Below the pieces are notes generated by a model. It made no database searches. It was not told the origin of the DNA and worked only from the letters and a program-made list of their open reading frames with translations. From assembly GCF_963169125.1 (NCBI RefSeq), contig NC_084794.1:90813018-90877017 (forward strand): a stretch of DNA of 64,000 bases, read 5' to 3'. Both the position numbers and the translations under genes were made by a program. Shown piece by piece: positions 12,001-23,148 of the stretch. Every line of letters starts with the position of its first letter. Position 1 is the first letter of the stretch. This stretch comes from Humulus lupulus. Lineage: Eukaryota > Streptophyta > Magnoliopsida > Rosales > Cannabaceae.

Positions 12001-13687
12001 AGTCAAAGGTTTAAAAATCATAAAATTCTAGTAGTGGATGAGATAGATTCTCAACGAATTTCATTCTACATGGTAGAAGGAAATAGAGAGGAAGTTATTA
12101 GGAAAATTCCTGTTGTACTTCTTGTTGAGGATGATCCTAAGACTTATAGAGAAGCTATGCAATCGAGAGATAGTGCATTTTGGAAAGAAGCCATCAATGA
12201 TGAGATGGATTCCATTCTTTCCAATAACACTTGGGAATTGGTAGACCTCCCACCGGGGTCTAAGGCAATTGGGTGTAAGTGGGTATTTAGGAGAAAATAC
12301 CACACTGACGGCACTATCCAAACCTTTAAAACTAGATTAGTAGCAAAAGGGTTTAGGCAAAAAGAGGGTATCGATTATTTCGATACTTATGCGCCTGTTG
12401 CAAGAACAACTTCTATAAGAATTTTGTTCGCTTTAGCTTCTATACACAACTTGTATGTTCATCAAATGGATGTCAAAACGACATTCCTTAATGGTGACCT
12501 CAATGAAGAGGTCTATATGGAACAACCCGAAGGGTTTGTCCTACCAAAATATGAACATAAAGTTTGTAGACTTGTAAAATCCTTATATGGATTGAAATAA
12601 GCTCCTAAGCAATGGCATGAGAAATTTAATCAAGCCATCATGTCTAATGGGTTTAGACATAACAATGGAGACAAGTGTTTGTATTCCAAAACTTGTAAGG
12701 GATATGTGATCATTGTTTGCTTATACATGGATGACATGCTTATTCTAAGTAATAGCATGAAAGGGATAGAAGAAACGAAAAGGTTTCTATCATCAACCTT
12801 CAAGATGAAAGATCTTCAAGAAGTTGACACCATACTTGGTATCAAAGTAAAGAAACATAGTGGGGGGTTTTACCTTAGGGCAAGCCTACTATGTTGAGAA
12901 AGTATTGAACAAATTTAACCATCTCAAGGTTAAAGATGCTAATACTCCATTCGATCATAGTGAAAAACTAGAGAAGAATGAAGGAAGAGCAGTGACTCAA
13001 TTGGAGTATGCTAGTGCTATAGGGAGTCTAATGTACGCTGCCCAATGTATTAGACCTGATATAGCATTTGCGGTAAGTAAACTTAGTAGGTTTACAAGTA
13101 ATCTAAGTGTGGATCACTGGAAGGCAATTGGAAGAGTCCTAGGTTATCTCAAGAAAACCATAGGACTAAGCCTTCACTACTCCAAATTTCCTTCAATTTT
13201 AGAAGGATATACAGATGCAAGTTGGATATCCAATCTTGGGGAAAACTTGTCTACAACTGGTTGGGTATTTACACTTGGTGGAGGTGCAATTTCTTGGGGT
13301 TCCAAGAAACAAACCTGTATATCTCATTCCACTATGGAAGCAGAGTTCATAGCTATAGCTGCTACCGGCAAAGAGGCCGAATGGTTAAGGGATCTATTGA
13401 TAGAGATTCCCCTAATCAAAGAGAATGTATCTACTATATCGATACATTGTGATAGCCAAGTGACATTGGCTAGAGCATACATCGGAGTGTATAATGGGAA
13501 GTCTAGACATATTAGTCTAAGACATGGATATGTAAGAGAATTGATTCAAAGATGAGTCATCTCAATATCCTATGTGAAAACAAGTGAAAATCTGGCGGAT
13601 CCTTTCACTAAGCCACTAACGAGGGATTTAGTGGCTGCATCATCTCGAGGGATGGAACTTAAACCCCCTAAAGAGATTCACGATTGA
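12001..13687 (+). pseudogene. Copia reverse transcriptase and RNase H
   Basis: RT blocks visible are WKEAINDEMDSI, GCKWVFRRKYHTDGTI, AKGFRQKEGIDYFDTYAP and MDVKTTFLNGDL. A TAA at 12598-12600 breaks the LYGLK-QAPKQW block, consistent with CAA to TAA. The catalytic YMDD is at 12724-12735. A G-run near 12862 is frameshifted; coding continues in the frame of 12860-13555. RNase H blocks: YTDASW, STMEAEF and HCDSQVTL, with acidic residues present. TGA at 13553 interrupts the end; the final stop is 13685-13687. It lies downstream of integrase in the usual Copia order. Confidence 0.9.
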
Positions 13688-14204
13688 TGGTAACCTATCT
13701 TAACACTAGTTATTCAACTAGTGTTAGGTTCAATAGGTAACAACAAGTCAATCAAGTGAATATTAGTTGTACTCAAAACAAGTCCCATCTGAGATATTGA
13801 GTACGTGTGTGTTACCAAGTGGAGGGCTAAAACCGAAAGGATTTTTAATCGAATTCAGTCTTGTGAAGACAAGTATTTTTGGTAACAAAATACTGTAAGA
13901 ATTCTACCTATATGGACCTAGGGATGGTGCCGCCTCTCATGAGAATTGGGAGTATTCTCAAGAACGTCCATGAATGGAAAGTGCACATGGCCATTAACGG
14001 TGCAAAACGAGACATAGAGGTCTCAAGTGAACATCGCAAAGGTGTGTGTGTTATCACCGATTTGTTATCATGAAGAGATGGTTCAATGTCTAGTGCAACC
14101 AAATTTTCGACAAATTTTGTGATAATTACACTATAGTAAAGTTCAAGTTGAAAAACACTTTGCTTTATGCACTAATGCAATGAATCCTATGAGAGAGAGT
14201 TCTT

Positions 14205-14301
14205 ATTTAATCAAGTGGGGGATATGTTACATTTCGGAATATAATGATTGATTAAATAAGTGTTACAATAGATAACTATTTAATCTAGTGGGGGAATGTT
14301 A
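14205..14301 (+). promoter_or_regulatory. Copia polypurine tract, duplicated
   Basis: The functional polypurine tract AGTGGGGGAA (14287-14296) directly abuts the 3' LTR. A second, very similar block lies about 73 bp upstream: ATTTAATC, A, AGTGGGGGA, TATGTTA (14205-14229) against ATTTAATC, T, AGTGGGGGA, ATGTTA (14278-14301). The upstream copy even includes LTR-like bases after the purines, so it may be a relic of an earlier LTR junction. Confidence 0.75.
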
Positions 14302-15390
14302 TATTATAATATAATGTAATATTATATTATATTATATTATAATGTTTTAGATTAAATAAATGTGACAAAGAGTGTCACATATTGTAATATATAATAGAGA
14401 GTTACAATATTTAGATATATGAGATATATCCAAATAATGTAACATATTTGGTGTTACAAATTTGTAACTTCCAAATATTACCCTTTATTGTGTAAATTTG
14501 TTGTTACATAATATTGAGATGAATTTCATAAAGCCATATGTGAAATGGCTGTTAGAGATATGATTTTAACCCCAATAATGTGTTTTGAGAGTTACAAAAT
14601 CATTTGGGAGGGTTTGGAACCGTTTGGAAAAAACAACACATTTTTAAGTGCTGAAATTGGTCGGTGGCCGCGGCCACAGGCCAAAAACTGACAAATTTTT
14701 CAGTTTTTTCAATCTTTGTTGAACGGCTCAAAAAACCCAAATAACTCCCAAATCTCATTTTTAATTCCATACTAATCCAATTAAACATTGGTAACAGCCA
14801 TGGGGGTTGGTGGAATTTTAAATTCAAAGGGTGCTCTAAAATCTATAAATAGGAGCCTATAGCTCACTTGTAAAACACAACATTTTCTATCCATTAGAGC
14901 ACTTGGCTAGAAACACCTTGAGGCTTGATAATTTCAGAAAGCTTTTGCAATATCTGAGAGAGATCCCTTAGTGCTTGAGTTAGGGGGAAATAAGCTTTTG
15001 GACAAAGGTTTTAAACCTTGTTCAAGTTGGTGATCCCCAACCCTCTTCGCTTAGGTTGTGTAAGTGAGATTTTTCTTGTATTTCTGTTCTCCATTTTACT
15101 GTATTGTTTTCTTCTTATTCTCTTGTTCTTTTTACTTGTATATTTTGTTTAAGAGTTGTAATTCTTTCTTTTGTTTCAACCACCTTTATTTTACTTGTAG
15201 TCTTTTGCTTAGAGTTGTATTCTCACCATTCTCTTCTTCTTCATCATCTTCTTCATTTTCTTTGTTTATTTGTAATTTTCAGTTATAGAGTTGTAACTCC
15301 TTTTAATCAATCATTATTTATTTGTAATATATTGCATAGAGTTGTAATTTCTTATCATTTCCATTGAGGCAAATACATTTTTTCCTAACA
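14297..15390 (+). repeat. 3' LTR of the Copia element
   Basis: This LTR is 1094 bp long, with termini TGTTATATTA and TTCCTAACA. The TATA box is at 14844-14851. It carries a shorter GC-rich block (14661-14685) than the 5' LTR, consistent with a small deletion between repeats. Followed by TSD TTAGC. Confidence 0.92.
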
Positions 15391-15395
15391 TTAGC

Positions 15396-16223
15396 TTCAT
15401 CTGATATTTGTTCAAGATGTTGAAGCATCTTCGAAGGTCCTCGATGTGTTCTTCAACTTTCTCTGACTTAACCAGCATGTCATCGACATATACCTCCATG
15501 CTAACGTCGATCAACTCTTTGAACATATGGTTGACCAGTCGCTGGTAAGTCGCACCAGCATTTTTCAAACCGAAAGGCATTACTTTGTAGTAGTACAGCC
15601 TTGTATCTATTCGAAAGCTAGTGTGATCCTCATCAGGTAGATGCATACTGATTTGATTGTACCTAGAGTATGCATCCATGAATGATAAAATCTCGTGTCC
15701 TGATGTAGCATCGACCAACTGGTCGATCCTTGGGAGTGGGAAACAATCCTTCGGGCAGGCTTTATTAAGGTCTGTGAAATCCACGCATGTCCTCCACTTG
15801 CCATTCGGCTTGGGAACCAGTACGGGGTTAGAGACCCAAGATGGATAAAACGCTATTCTGATGAATCCGTTTTCCTTCAGCTTCTCGACTTCTTCTCTTA
15901 GGGCTTTCGATCTGTCTTTGTCGATGAGCCTTCTTTTTTGTTGAACTGGTGGAAAGTTTTTGTCTATGTTTAAGACATGGCTGATCACCGTTGGGCCTAT
16001 CCCAACCATATCTTTATGCAACCAGGCAAACACCTCCTTGTTCTCCTTCAAAAATTCCACTAGTTTGTTTTTTGTTGTTGTCTCTGTTTTTACCGACTTT
16101 CACAACCCTGGTCGGATCTGCTTCTTCTAGTTGGACCTCCTTGAGGTCCTCCACAGGTCAAACATTTTCTTCAAAATCCCTAAAGCGAGGATCTAAGTCT
16201 CTATCCTCACTTTGGGCAACACC
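15396..16223 (-). pseudogene. Element A reverse transcriptase (N-terminal and palm)
   Basis: Minus-strand codons from 16060 read FLKENKEVFAWLHKDM, then VEKLKENGFIR, WVSNPVLVPKPNGKWRTCVD and LNKACPKDCFPLPRIDQLVD. The catalytic YVDD is in MEVYVDDMLVKSEK (about 15499-15479). Coding ends at KYQMKL exactly where the Copia TSD begins; the 3' half lies at 8551. RT copies the element RNA into cDNA. Element B has the same blocks at 44799-45557. Confidence 0.92.
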
Positions 16224-16900
16224 CTATTTGCTGACCTGTTCTCCTGATTGGGTTTTTGCTTCATTTACTAACAGCAACATTTTCTCACCTTTTTCCCCCA
16301 ATCCGCTCCTTTTTGCCTTGGTGATTGAGGAATTATAACATTCCCGTGCTTCTCGCTGGTTATCCAACACACATCCTACCCCTGCGTTGGTTGGAAACTT
16401 CATGGCCAAGTGCCAGACTGAGGTTACGGCTCGCAGGTCGACTAGAATAGGCCTTCCAATCACAACATTATATGCAGAAGGACAATCAAATACTATAAAA
16501 GTAGTGAGTAATGTCCTGTTCACAGGTGCAGTTCCTGTTGTGACCAGAAGCCTGATCGACCCAATTGAGGCGAGCCCTTCGCCGAAAAAACCATAAATGG
16601 TCTGGTTGCATGGTTCCAAATTTTGCACTGACAATTTCATCATCTCCAGTGAAGATTTATATAGGATGTTGACTGAGCTTCCTGTATCTACCAACACCCG
16701 CTTAACCATCATATTGGAAATCTGGACGTCCACGACCAGAGGATCTGAATGGGGAAACCGAACATACTACGCGTCAAACTCAGAGAAAGCTATCGATTCT
16801 TCCTTTGTTCGAGCTTTTTTGGGAGTTCGCTCCTCTACATTCAACATTTCAATGTCCTGGTCGTGACGTAAGGTTCGGGCGTATCTCTCCCTCGCCTTGC
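16224..16900 (-). pseudogene. Element A aspartic protease
   Basis: The segment MDVQISNMMVKRVLVDTGSS is at 16733-16674, with the catalytic DTGSS at 16688-16674, followed by VNILYKSSLE, GFFGEGL and AYNVVIGRPILVDLRA. This is the retroviral-type protease that processes Gag-Pol. The 3' side leads through an acidic linker into RT. It aligns with 41623-42036 of element B throughout. Confidence 0.9.
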
Positions 16901-18501
16901 CACTATCACCTGCTATATGTGGTCCTCTGCAGATGGTCAGCAATGTACCTCTAAAGGAGGTGAGCGTTGGCGTACAGGTGCCTGCTCATTGCCTCCTTGA
17001 GCCTCTCGCTGGGAACCTCCAGCTTCTCGCACATACCTCCTTAGGTGTCCTTGTCTAATAAGGAACTCAATCTCATCCTTAAGCCGGTTGCATTCGTTGG
17101 TGTCATGGCCATAGTCGTTATGAAAATGACAAAACTTAGTAGTATCTCGTTTAGACATATCTTTCCTGATTGGAGCTTGTCGCCTGAAGAGAACAGTAGT
17201 GTGATTGGCCTGATATACCTCCGCTCGGCTATTGACCAGGGCTGTGTAATTAGTGAACCTTGGCTCGTTTCTATTACTTTTTGGGCGCTTGTTCTCAGAT
17301 GTTTTTCGGCTCGTGGTTCGCCCTTTTCCCCCCATTCTTCCCATTATTTTTGCCGTTGCCATTGGTCTTTCCAGACTCATTGGCGGCTTTGGCAGGAGAT
17401 CCTTTTGGGCCCTGGTTATCCGTGGGAGACTTCCCTTCGTTGGCAATGTCCTCCTCGAGCTTGATGTACCTGTCTGCTTAGTCTAGAAATTCTAGGGTAT
17501 TCTTTACCCCATTCTTTCGCAAACTGTTCTAGAGGGATGAGTGGTGCCTTACCCCAGCTGTAAGAGCCATCATCTTACCTTCATCTCCAATCGTCTTGGC
17601 CCCAGCAGCTGCTCGCATGAACCACTGAACATACCCCTTAAGGGTCTCTCCTTCTTTCTGGCGTATCTCGACCTGCTGATTGGCCTCAGTTGGATGTACC
17701 CGACCAGCATAGAATTGCTTGTAAAACTCCTTTACGAACATTTCCCAAGAGACTATACTGGCCGGGGGGAACTTGAAAAACCACTCCTGGGCAGTCTCAG
17801 ATAGAGTGGCAGGAAATTTTTTGCACCGAGTATCGTCTGACACCTTTTGGATGTCCATCTGTATCTCGAATTTGTTCACGTGAGATACAGGATCTTCTAA
17901 TCCAGTAAAGTTGGGTAAGACTGGCATCTTGAATTTTCTTGGGGTCTCCGCCATTGCGATTCTTTGCACAAATGGAGTGCCCTTCCTCCGATCGAATTCA
18001 ATATGAGATTCCCGGTTCCCAACTAGTTGCTAGGCGACCTGATTTAAAGCATCAAGCTGGGCCTGTACGGCATCTGGCACTATTGGAGTGACCAGCGCTG
18101 GGGGGAAATATTTGTTGTGTCTTTCCCTTCTATCATTGACTTCCCTCAGCTCTTCCTCCCTACGCCTTTGCTCGCTCGCGCCCAGTCGATCAAAGATGTT
18201 TGGCTATTTAGGTTGCCCCCCAACATTTTGGCTCATTGGCTGGTTCTCCCTTGGTGGAGGGTTCTGCTCTTCGCCCCTCTCTTCTTTTCGCCTACCAGCA
18301 TTCCTCATGCCAGAATCCGCCTTGTTATAATCATGGATAGCTCTAAATTGTGACCGATGATGGTGCGACCTGCTGTTCGCACTATTTCCCTCTCTCCCTG
18401 TTGGAATATTCTAATAGGTGGGTGGAGGCCTGCGTTGGTCAGTAGGTCCCCGGGCATTATTATGTCGTGGGGGACTCCTGACCGCAGAGCCTAATTCCAC
18501 C
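16901..18501 (-). pseudogene. Element A gag: capsid core and nucleocapsid
   Basis: The Retrotrans_gag core is at 17969-17529 (FKMPVLPNFTGLEDPVSHVN, AQEWFFKFPPASIVSWEMF, KEFYKQFYAGRVHPTEANQQ). A basic linker follows, then the Tat-type knuckle CHFHNDYGHDTNEC at 17131-17090 and LKDEIEFLIRQGHLRRY. The part from 18501 to 17970 is low-complexity and broken by stops. The N-terminal piece of gag lies beyond LTR T2 at 20397-21016. Confidence 0.85.
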
Positions 18502-20396
18502 TGCCAAAACAGGTATGTTTTAAATATATATAACTCGCAAGCGCACGAATCGTATATGGAATATAGTGTTCGTGTAAGCACGAGATCGAACCCAAATGAG
18601 TTGTCTAAAATTGAATAGAAAACTATTTTAAATCATAAGTAATAAATTCTAACCTAGCTCCAAAGATTGAAGAGATTTTTGAATAATGAAAATAAAATAA
18701 AAGACAATAATATAGAAATTAAAAACAATATATATTACTAAATTAATAATTGTAAACAAGATGGTAAAATAAGATTATTAAGGATTAGAATCCACAAAAT
18801 ATAAGTTCAATAATATTTATAGGTATATTGATTCCCAAGTTTTAGTAATAGTAGAAATTAATCAAACCATTACTTTTTCAAATTAGATATTCTATTTAAG
18901 CACAAGTTTTTATAAAAATATAGGATTTATCTTCACTTTTAAAAATTATAATTTCAAAGCATTTAGTGTAAATCAATCTAATGAAATAACAAATAAATCA
19001 ATGAACATTATTTATAAGGCAAAACATAATATTTTTGTTCTAAGCATGGATGTGTACAATTTAATGACACATCTTACACAAAGAATATTATGTTTTTGCA
19101 CTAATGAAGAACAAAGTGTAAATATGTGCTAACAATCCAAAATACATGATATTTAAGATGAAAGAAGATATTTGAAAAAGAAAATTCCATAAACTTTGTT
19201 GCACAAAATGGGAAATCAACATACAAAATAAATACTATCTAGTTACATATTGTTTCATCATCACCTTAATAATCTTAAAAAGATTAGAAACTCATAACTA
19301 GAATAGCAAATACAAACTAAAAATTACAAACATAAATAGGAAAATTTGGAGGATGAACCCCCAATTTTTCCCTCTAAAAATACATAGATAATAACCAAAA
19401 AGAAGAAGAAGATGAAGAGAGTAGAGAGGTTTTGAAATGTGTAGAATTTTTGGTATGGTAACCTCCTCTCCCAAAATAGACACCCAAAATCCCTTATTTA
19501 TAGCCAAAAAATGAGGTATTAGAATAATCAATTTAAATTAATTAAATTGATTAAATTAATTATAATATGGCAAATATGGGTAAATTATAGGGTGTGATAA
19601 TGATGTTTTGGGGTAAAATGTGTAGAAAGTGGGGTAAAAATTGGCATTTTTGAACATAGGGGACAAGAGGACATTTATGCATTTGTTGGGCTCAAGAGAG
19701 GGTGGCTTGGTGGTTGGTGGCAGCTGGGATGGCTGGATTGGGTCTGGTGCGTGATGGGCCTTGGGGCTGGTTGATGTTGAAGGAATTGGCAGGTGTTGGG
19801 TGAGTGGAAAGCTGGGTGTTGTGCTTTGCAGGGGCCAGGCGGTTGATGAAGCAGGCGGCTGGAGCATGTGGTTGGGCAGCTGGGAGACAAGTGGCATCTG
19901 GGAGGAGAAGCTGAAGCAAACGGGCTGGGCCTAATGGAGGTGCTTGGGCTGTTTTGCACTTAGAAAAATGCCATTTTTTTCTTTCCTCTTCAAAATTGCC
20001 ATAGTTCCTTCATTTCTCTTGCTTTTTCAAGAGCAAAAACATGCAACAAATTCTCTACAAAAAAAAACATAAATGAAATTAAAACTAAATATTTTCAATA
20101 ATAAAATATACAACATAAGTTCCATGAAAATATTAATTAAAACTTAATTTATTTAAACGTTTAAGCTCAAAATTGCATCTTTTTACTTCTAACTTAACAA
20201 TACTAATTTCAAATAATTAAACTACAACATTTTACAACAAAATAACTATAAAAACACACAAAAATCTATAAAATTAAAATAAGCCTAATAAATTCAAAAT
20301 TACTTAAAAACTTAATAAATTACTTAAAAACTCAAGAATTAAGCAACAATTAGCACATAAAAAGCGGTAAAATAACTCTATTTTGTAGAGTTATCA
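18502..20396 (-). repeat. Solo LTR of unclassified family T (copy T2)
   Basis: This is an inverted copy of the same family as 3912-5247: the minus strand starts TGATAACTCT with the same terminal hairpin (20372-20394) and ends TTTTGGCA. At 1895 bp it is about 560 bp longer than T1, the extra part lying at roughly 18670-19320. A TATA-like TTATTTATAG (reverse strand) is near 19495. No 5-bp duplication is recognisable at its flanks, so the right-hand duplication may be lost. It splits gag of element A. Confidence 0.8.
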
Positions 20397-21016
20397 CTTC
20401 TACTCGCAGAAGGACGTTGTCCTCTGCTTGGAGGGTTTTGTTCCTCAGTCATCTGGCATCTAGGGCTCCTGGGACGCTGCCCGACCATATTCTGCCTTTG
20501 TTGTTGTGGATTATCTCGACCAGTGCAAGTGGGTGGTTGCTGCTCAGGACCCTGGAACGGACTTTCCTGTTGAGCAGCAGGGGGTTGTTCTGGCCTCTGA
20601 GGGTTTGCTGGTTGCGGCGGATTGTGGTGATGCTGGGGATGATTTGATTGTGGATTCGGTTGTGGGTGAGTAATGGGTGGCTAAACCGGTTGGGAGGTTG
20701 GCGCGTGCTGTCCCTGGGCTAACTGAATGGTTGCCTCTAGGGTGTCGGTGGCATCCCTCTACCGGCGGTCCATGCCAGCCTACTGCTCATTCAACTCTTG
20801 GCGCTGCTTGTCAATCTCCCTTTGCTGCAACATCATTGTTTCAGCCACATTTTCTTGATTAACCCTCATATTGGCTAATTCCTCTTGCAACACAATCAGA
20901 GTCGTCCTCAGAGTTTCAGAATCCATCTCCTCCTCTTCCAATTCTAATTACGGCTCATCCTCAGCCACATTTTGTGGAGGAGGCTGGGTTGACACATTCC
21001 CAGAGGTTTTCGCCAT
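20397..21016 (-). pseudogene. Element A gag N-terminal segment
   Basis: The minus-strand ATG is at 21016-21014 (MAKTSGNVSTQPPPQN...), 50 bp inside the 5' LTR. The product is acidic then Gln/Pro-rich, with a coiled-coil-like middle (LQEELANMRVNQENVAE, QQREIDKQRQELNEQ). In-frame stops occur within the first 25 codons and near 20787. The equivalent of element B starts at about 39215. It breaks at LTR T2; gag resumes at 18501. Confidence 0.8.
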
Positions 21017-21043
21017 TTGATCTCCTTGGAAGTCTTAAGTTCA

Positions 21044-21062
21044 GCTTTCAACGAGAGCACCA
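21044..21062 (-). promoter_or_regulatory. Primer-binding site of element A
   Basis: Three bases inside the 5' LTR, the minus strand reads TGGTGCTCTCGTTGAAAGC. Element B has the near-identical TGGTGCTTTCATTGAGAGC at the same place, so it is the conserved primer site. It starts with the TGG expected for pairing with a tRNA CCA end. I do not assign the tRNA. Confidence 0.75.
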
Positions 21063-21065
21063 AAA

Positions 21066-21665
21066 TGTTGACCCTCGATTTGGTCAACGACACGGAGTGA
21101 GGTAAAACGACAGAATTGAGATGAAATCAGACCAAAAAGATAAATGACACAAAGATTTATAGTGGTTCGACCCCAGAGATGGTAATGACCTACGTCCACT
21201 TGGTGTTCTTATTAATGTAGAACTCCAAAACCTGTGATCAATAAATTAGGGTTCACGAGTTTCACAAGCTTGGAGATGAATACAAATTTGGCAGATAAAA
21301 ACACTATAATTCTCTCTCTATAGATCCAAAAATCAAAAGTTGAAAGTCCCTTCTCTTGAGCCCTTTGAATCTTATTTATAGGCTCAAGGAGTTCTTTTTG
21401 GGCCGGTGGGCCTTGATTACATTTAATACAAGCATATCTCCAATAATAATAGAAATTAAAATCATTACATAAATGTGAGATTACAAATCAATAAAAGATA
21501 TCTGAAATACTGCGACCAACCTGGTCGCCCATGAAATATGCTCTCTGCTGAGTAATCCTTTTCTGATTGATGGTCGAACAGAACATACCCACTTGAATAG
21601 TCACGTGCATCCCACATGCATATTAATTTTGCTACGTCATCAGACGAATATTTTTTAGGTAAACA
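21066..21665 (-). repeat. 5' LTR of element A
   Basis: This LTR is 600 bp long. The plus strand begins TGTTGACCCT and ends AGGTAAACA; on the sense strand it therefore starts TGTTTACC like the LTRs of B. A TATA box (minus strand CTATAAATAA) is at 21372-21381. G-box-like sites are present: CACGTG at 21602-21607 and TGACGTAGC (minus) near 21633-21641. The right flank GAGGC (21666-21670) would be one half of the TSD; the other half is off-window. Confidence 0.9.
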
Positions 21666-21749
21666 GAGGCTAATGACTTTTATTTTGGAGATTCATTATC
21701 ATGAATGGTTGGGAACATGATCTACAATAATGGAATCCATACTTTCCTA

Positions 21750-22540
21750 ACGGATCGAATATTGTTTCCCTTAAGGGTTAAATTTTGGAACTGAATAGTT
21801 ATTGAGCTCTCAGCTGTGAGTGTCTAATCAACAACCTGTGCGTAAGTAGTCACTCCTGGCACAATAGTGATGTGAACATCCCAGGCTATCGTAGGCTGTA
21901 GCCCCTGGAGAAACCTCTCCCTTCTAGTCCCATCAGTGGGCACAAGATCCCCGACAAACTTTTCCATTCTGTCAAACTTCAAAGCATAATCAGTTACTGA
22001 CATGTTGCCCTGAAGTAACTTACTGAACTCTTCAGCCTTCGCAACTCTAACTGTGTCGTTATAGTATTTCTCATTAAACATAGTTTTTAGTTCTTCCCAT
22101 TCCATAGTATTTACATTCCTGGTCTGGGATACCACCTCCCACCATATTCAGGCATCCTCCTGAAACATATAAGTGGCATAGGCCACTCTCTCACTACCGC
22201 CTACCCTCATGAAACCTAGGATGGCAACTATCATTGTCATCCATTACTCAGCCTTCACTGGGTCTGAGATGCCCTAAAAAACTGGAGGGTGTTGTTTCCT
22301 GAATCTCTCATACAGGAGTTCCCATCTATTTTCCAATGCCTGGGGCTGTACTACTGCTGGTAGCGCTGACTGTCTCACTACTGGTATTGTGGGCTATAGG
22401 TGCCCTGTTGGAACCTATTGTTGTCTCAATAGGCGAATCTCATCTTCTTTCCTCTATAACCTGGCTTGCATATCAGCAAGCACCTATTGCTAGTTCCTTG
22501 GAGCTGGCGGTGGGGTCTGGCCCTGGACATTCTCTTCCTT
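21750..22540 (-). pseudogene. Gag of Tekay-like element F, truncated
   Basis: The minus-strand segment 22135-21824 contains WEELKTMFNEKYYNDTVR, EFSKLLQGNMSVTDYALKFD and RERFLQGLQPTIAWDV, a Retrotrans_gag domain of the Tekay/Del (chromovirus) type. In-frame stops occur at QPVF-stop-GISDP, KAE-stop-WMTM, QEDA-stop-IWW and VVD-stop-TLTAES. Upstream codons (to about 22540) are Gln/Ser/Thr-rich. The gene is cut by insertion of element A at 21665; the pol part lies off-window. Confidence in the family is high, less so in the exact start. Confidence 0.8.
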
Positions 22541-22680
22541 GGCCAACCAACCTCTCTGATCTTTGAGGAAGCATACTGATAACTGTCCCACTCTGCAGTG
22601 ATCAATTAGGCCATTAGGTAAGTGATAGCTATACCTCTTTCCGTCTGGCAGTCCAAGACTGAACAAACAAATAGATGCAA

Positions 22681-22960
22681 TGCTAATAAGCATCTCAACA
22701 CATAATATATTCAACCATGGTGCTAATAAGCACTTCCTGATATTTATCAGCAATTAACGATGCAAATAAGCATGTCCAAACATACATGTATAGCAATGCT
22801 AATAAGCATGTTCTTTAAACCCTGCCAGTATTAACAGTGCTAATAATCATTTCCTGGCCTATATGCAATTAACAACGCTAATAAGAATTTCTTTAACAAT
22901 TATAATCAATCATAGTGCTAATAAGCACCTCTCTATAATGCACATTATAGTCAAGGGGTC
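22681..22960. repeat. Seven-copy ~40-bp tandem repeat in element F leader
   Basis: The core TGCTAATAAGCA or a close variant occurs at 22681, 22721, 22761, 22797, 22838, 22876 and 22916, giving steps of 40, 40, 36, 41, 38 and 40 bp. The core is a near-palindrome. The bases between cores are only weakly conserved. The array lies in the untranslated leader between primer site and gag of element F. Confidence 0.85.
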
Positions 22961-23130
22961 TAACTCTGTCAAATAACCTCATGCTCCCTAACAAGGCATG
23001 CATATAAGGCATATACATTCATTTGAACAGTTAAACACTTGAACACATAAATAGTTACCAAACCCTGAGTCGAGCTTGTCTTTAGTTGCGAGTGTACATG
23101 CCTAACCAGTCTTCAGGAACCCTTAAACCT

Positions 23131-23148
23131 TGCCAACTCTGATACAAA
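23131..23148 (-). promoter_or_regulatory. tRNA-iMet-like primer-binding site of element F
   Basis: The minus strand directly after the LTR end (ATTACA) reads ATTTTGTATCAGAGTTGGCA. The core GTATCAGAG matches the widespread plant site TGGTATCAGAGC for initiator tRNA-Met, with two or three changes. It identifies LTR 23151-34458 as the 5' LTR and the element as minus-strand. Confidence 0.8.

Larger units (their letters stand above)
8557..15390 (+). mobile_element. Complete Ty1/copia element inserted in element A
   Basis: This is a 6.8 kb plus-strand element with LTRs at 8557-9654 and 14297-15390 and a perfect target duplication TTAGC (8552-8556 and 15391-15395). The insertion point is inside the RT codons of element A; the coding parts on both sides meet at the TSD. 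Domain order is gag, CCHC knuckle, protease, integrase, RT and RNase H, with integrase before RT, which defines Ty1/copia. The left LTR starts TA instead of TG (one G-to-A change). The two LTRs differ at scattered sites and by small indels, so the insertion is not recent. The lineage within Copia is not assigned. It is inactive: the polyprotein has several stops and at least two frameshifts. Confidence 0.95.
1..21665 (-). mobile_element. Tat-clade Ty3/gypsy element A (nested, left end off-window)
   Basis: This is a minus-strand LTR retrotransposon. Its 5' LTR is at 21066-21665, followed leftwards by a primer site, gag, protease, reverse transcriptase, RNase H, a second archaeal-type RNase H and integrase ending at 6091. 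A plus-strand (antisense) extra ORF then runs from 331 to 5407. The order matches element B (38547-52752) domain by domain. By comparison with B, position 1 lies about 0.5 kb short of the 3' LTR, which is off the window. Two RNase H domains plus an antisense downstream ORF are known for Tat-clade elements (Grande1 and RIRE2/Retand types). Four insertions interrupt it: 946-2110, 3912-5247, 8557-15390 and 18502-20396. It sits inside gag of element F. Many stops and frameshifts show that it is inactive. Confidence 0.9.

Noticed and set aside
16991..17486. Plus-strand open frames opposite gag of element A, and minus-strand ones opposite 40662-41301 of element B
   Set aside because: They are shadows of conserved gag codons; the gag frame has the knuckle and capsid motifs.
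22681..22960. Possible CRISPR-like array
   Set aside because: Plant nuclear context, degenerate cores, no unique spacers of constant length, no cas genes; it is a leader tandem repeat.
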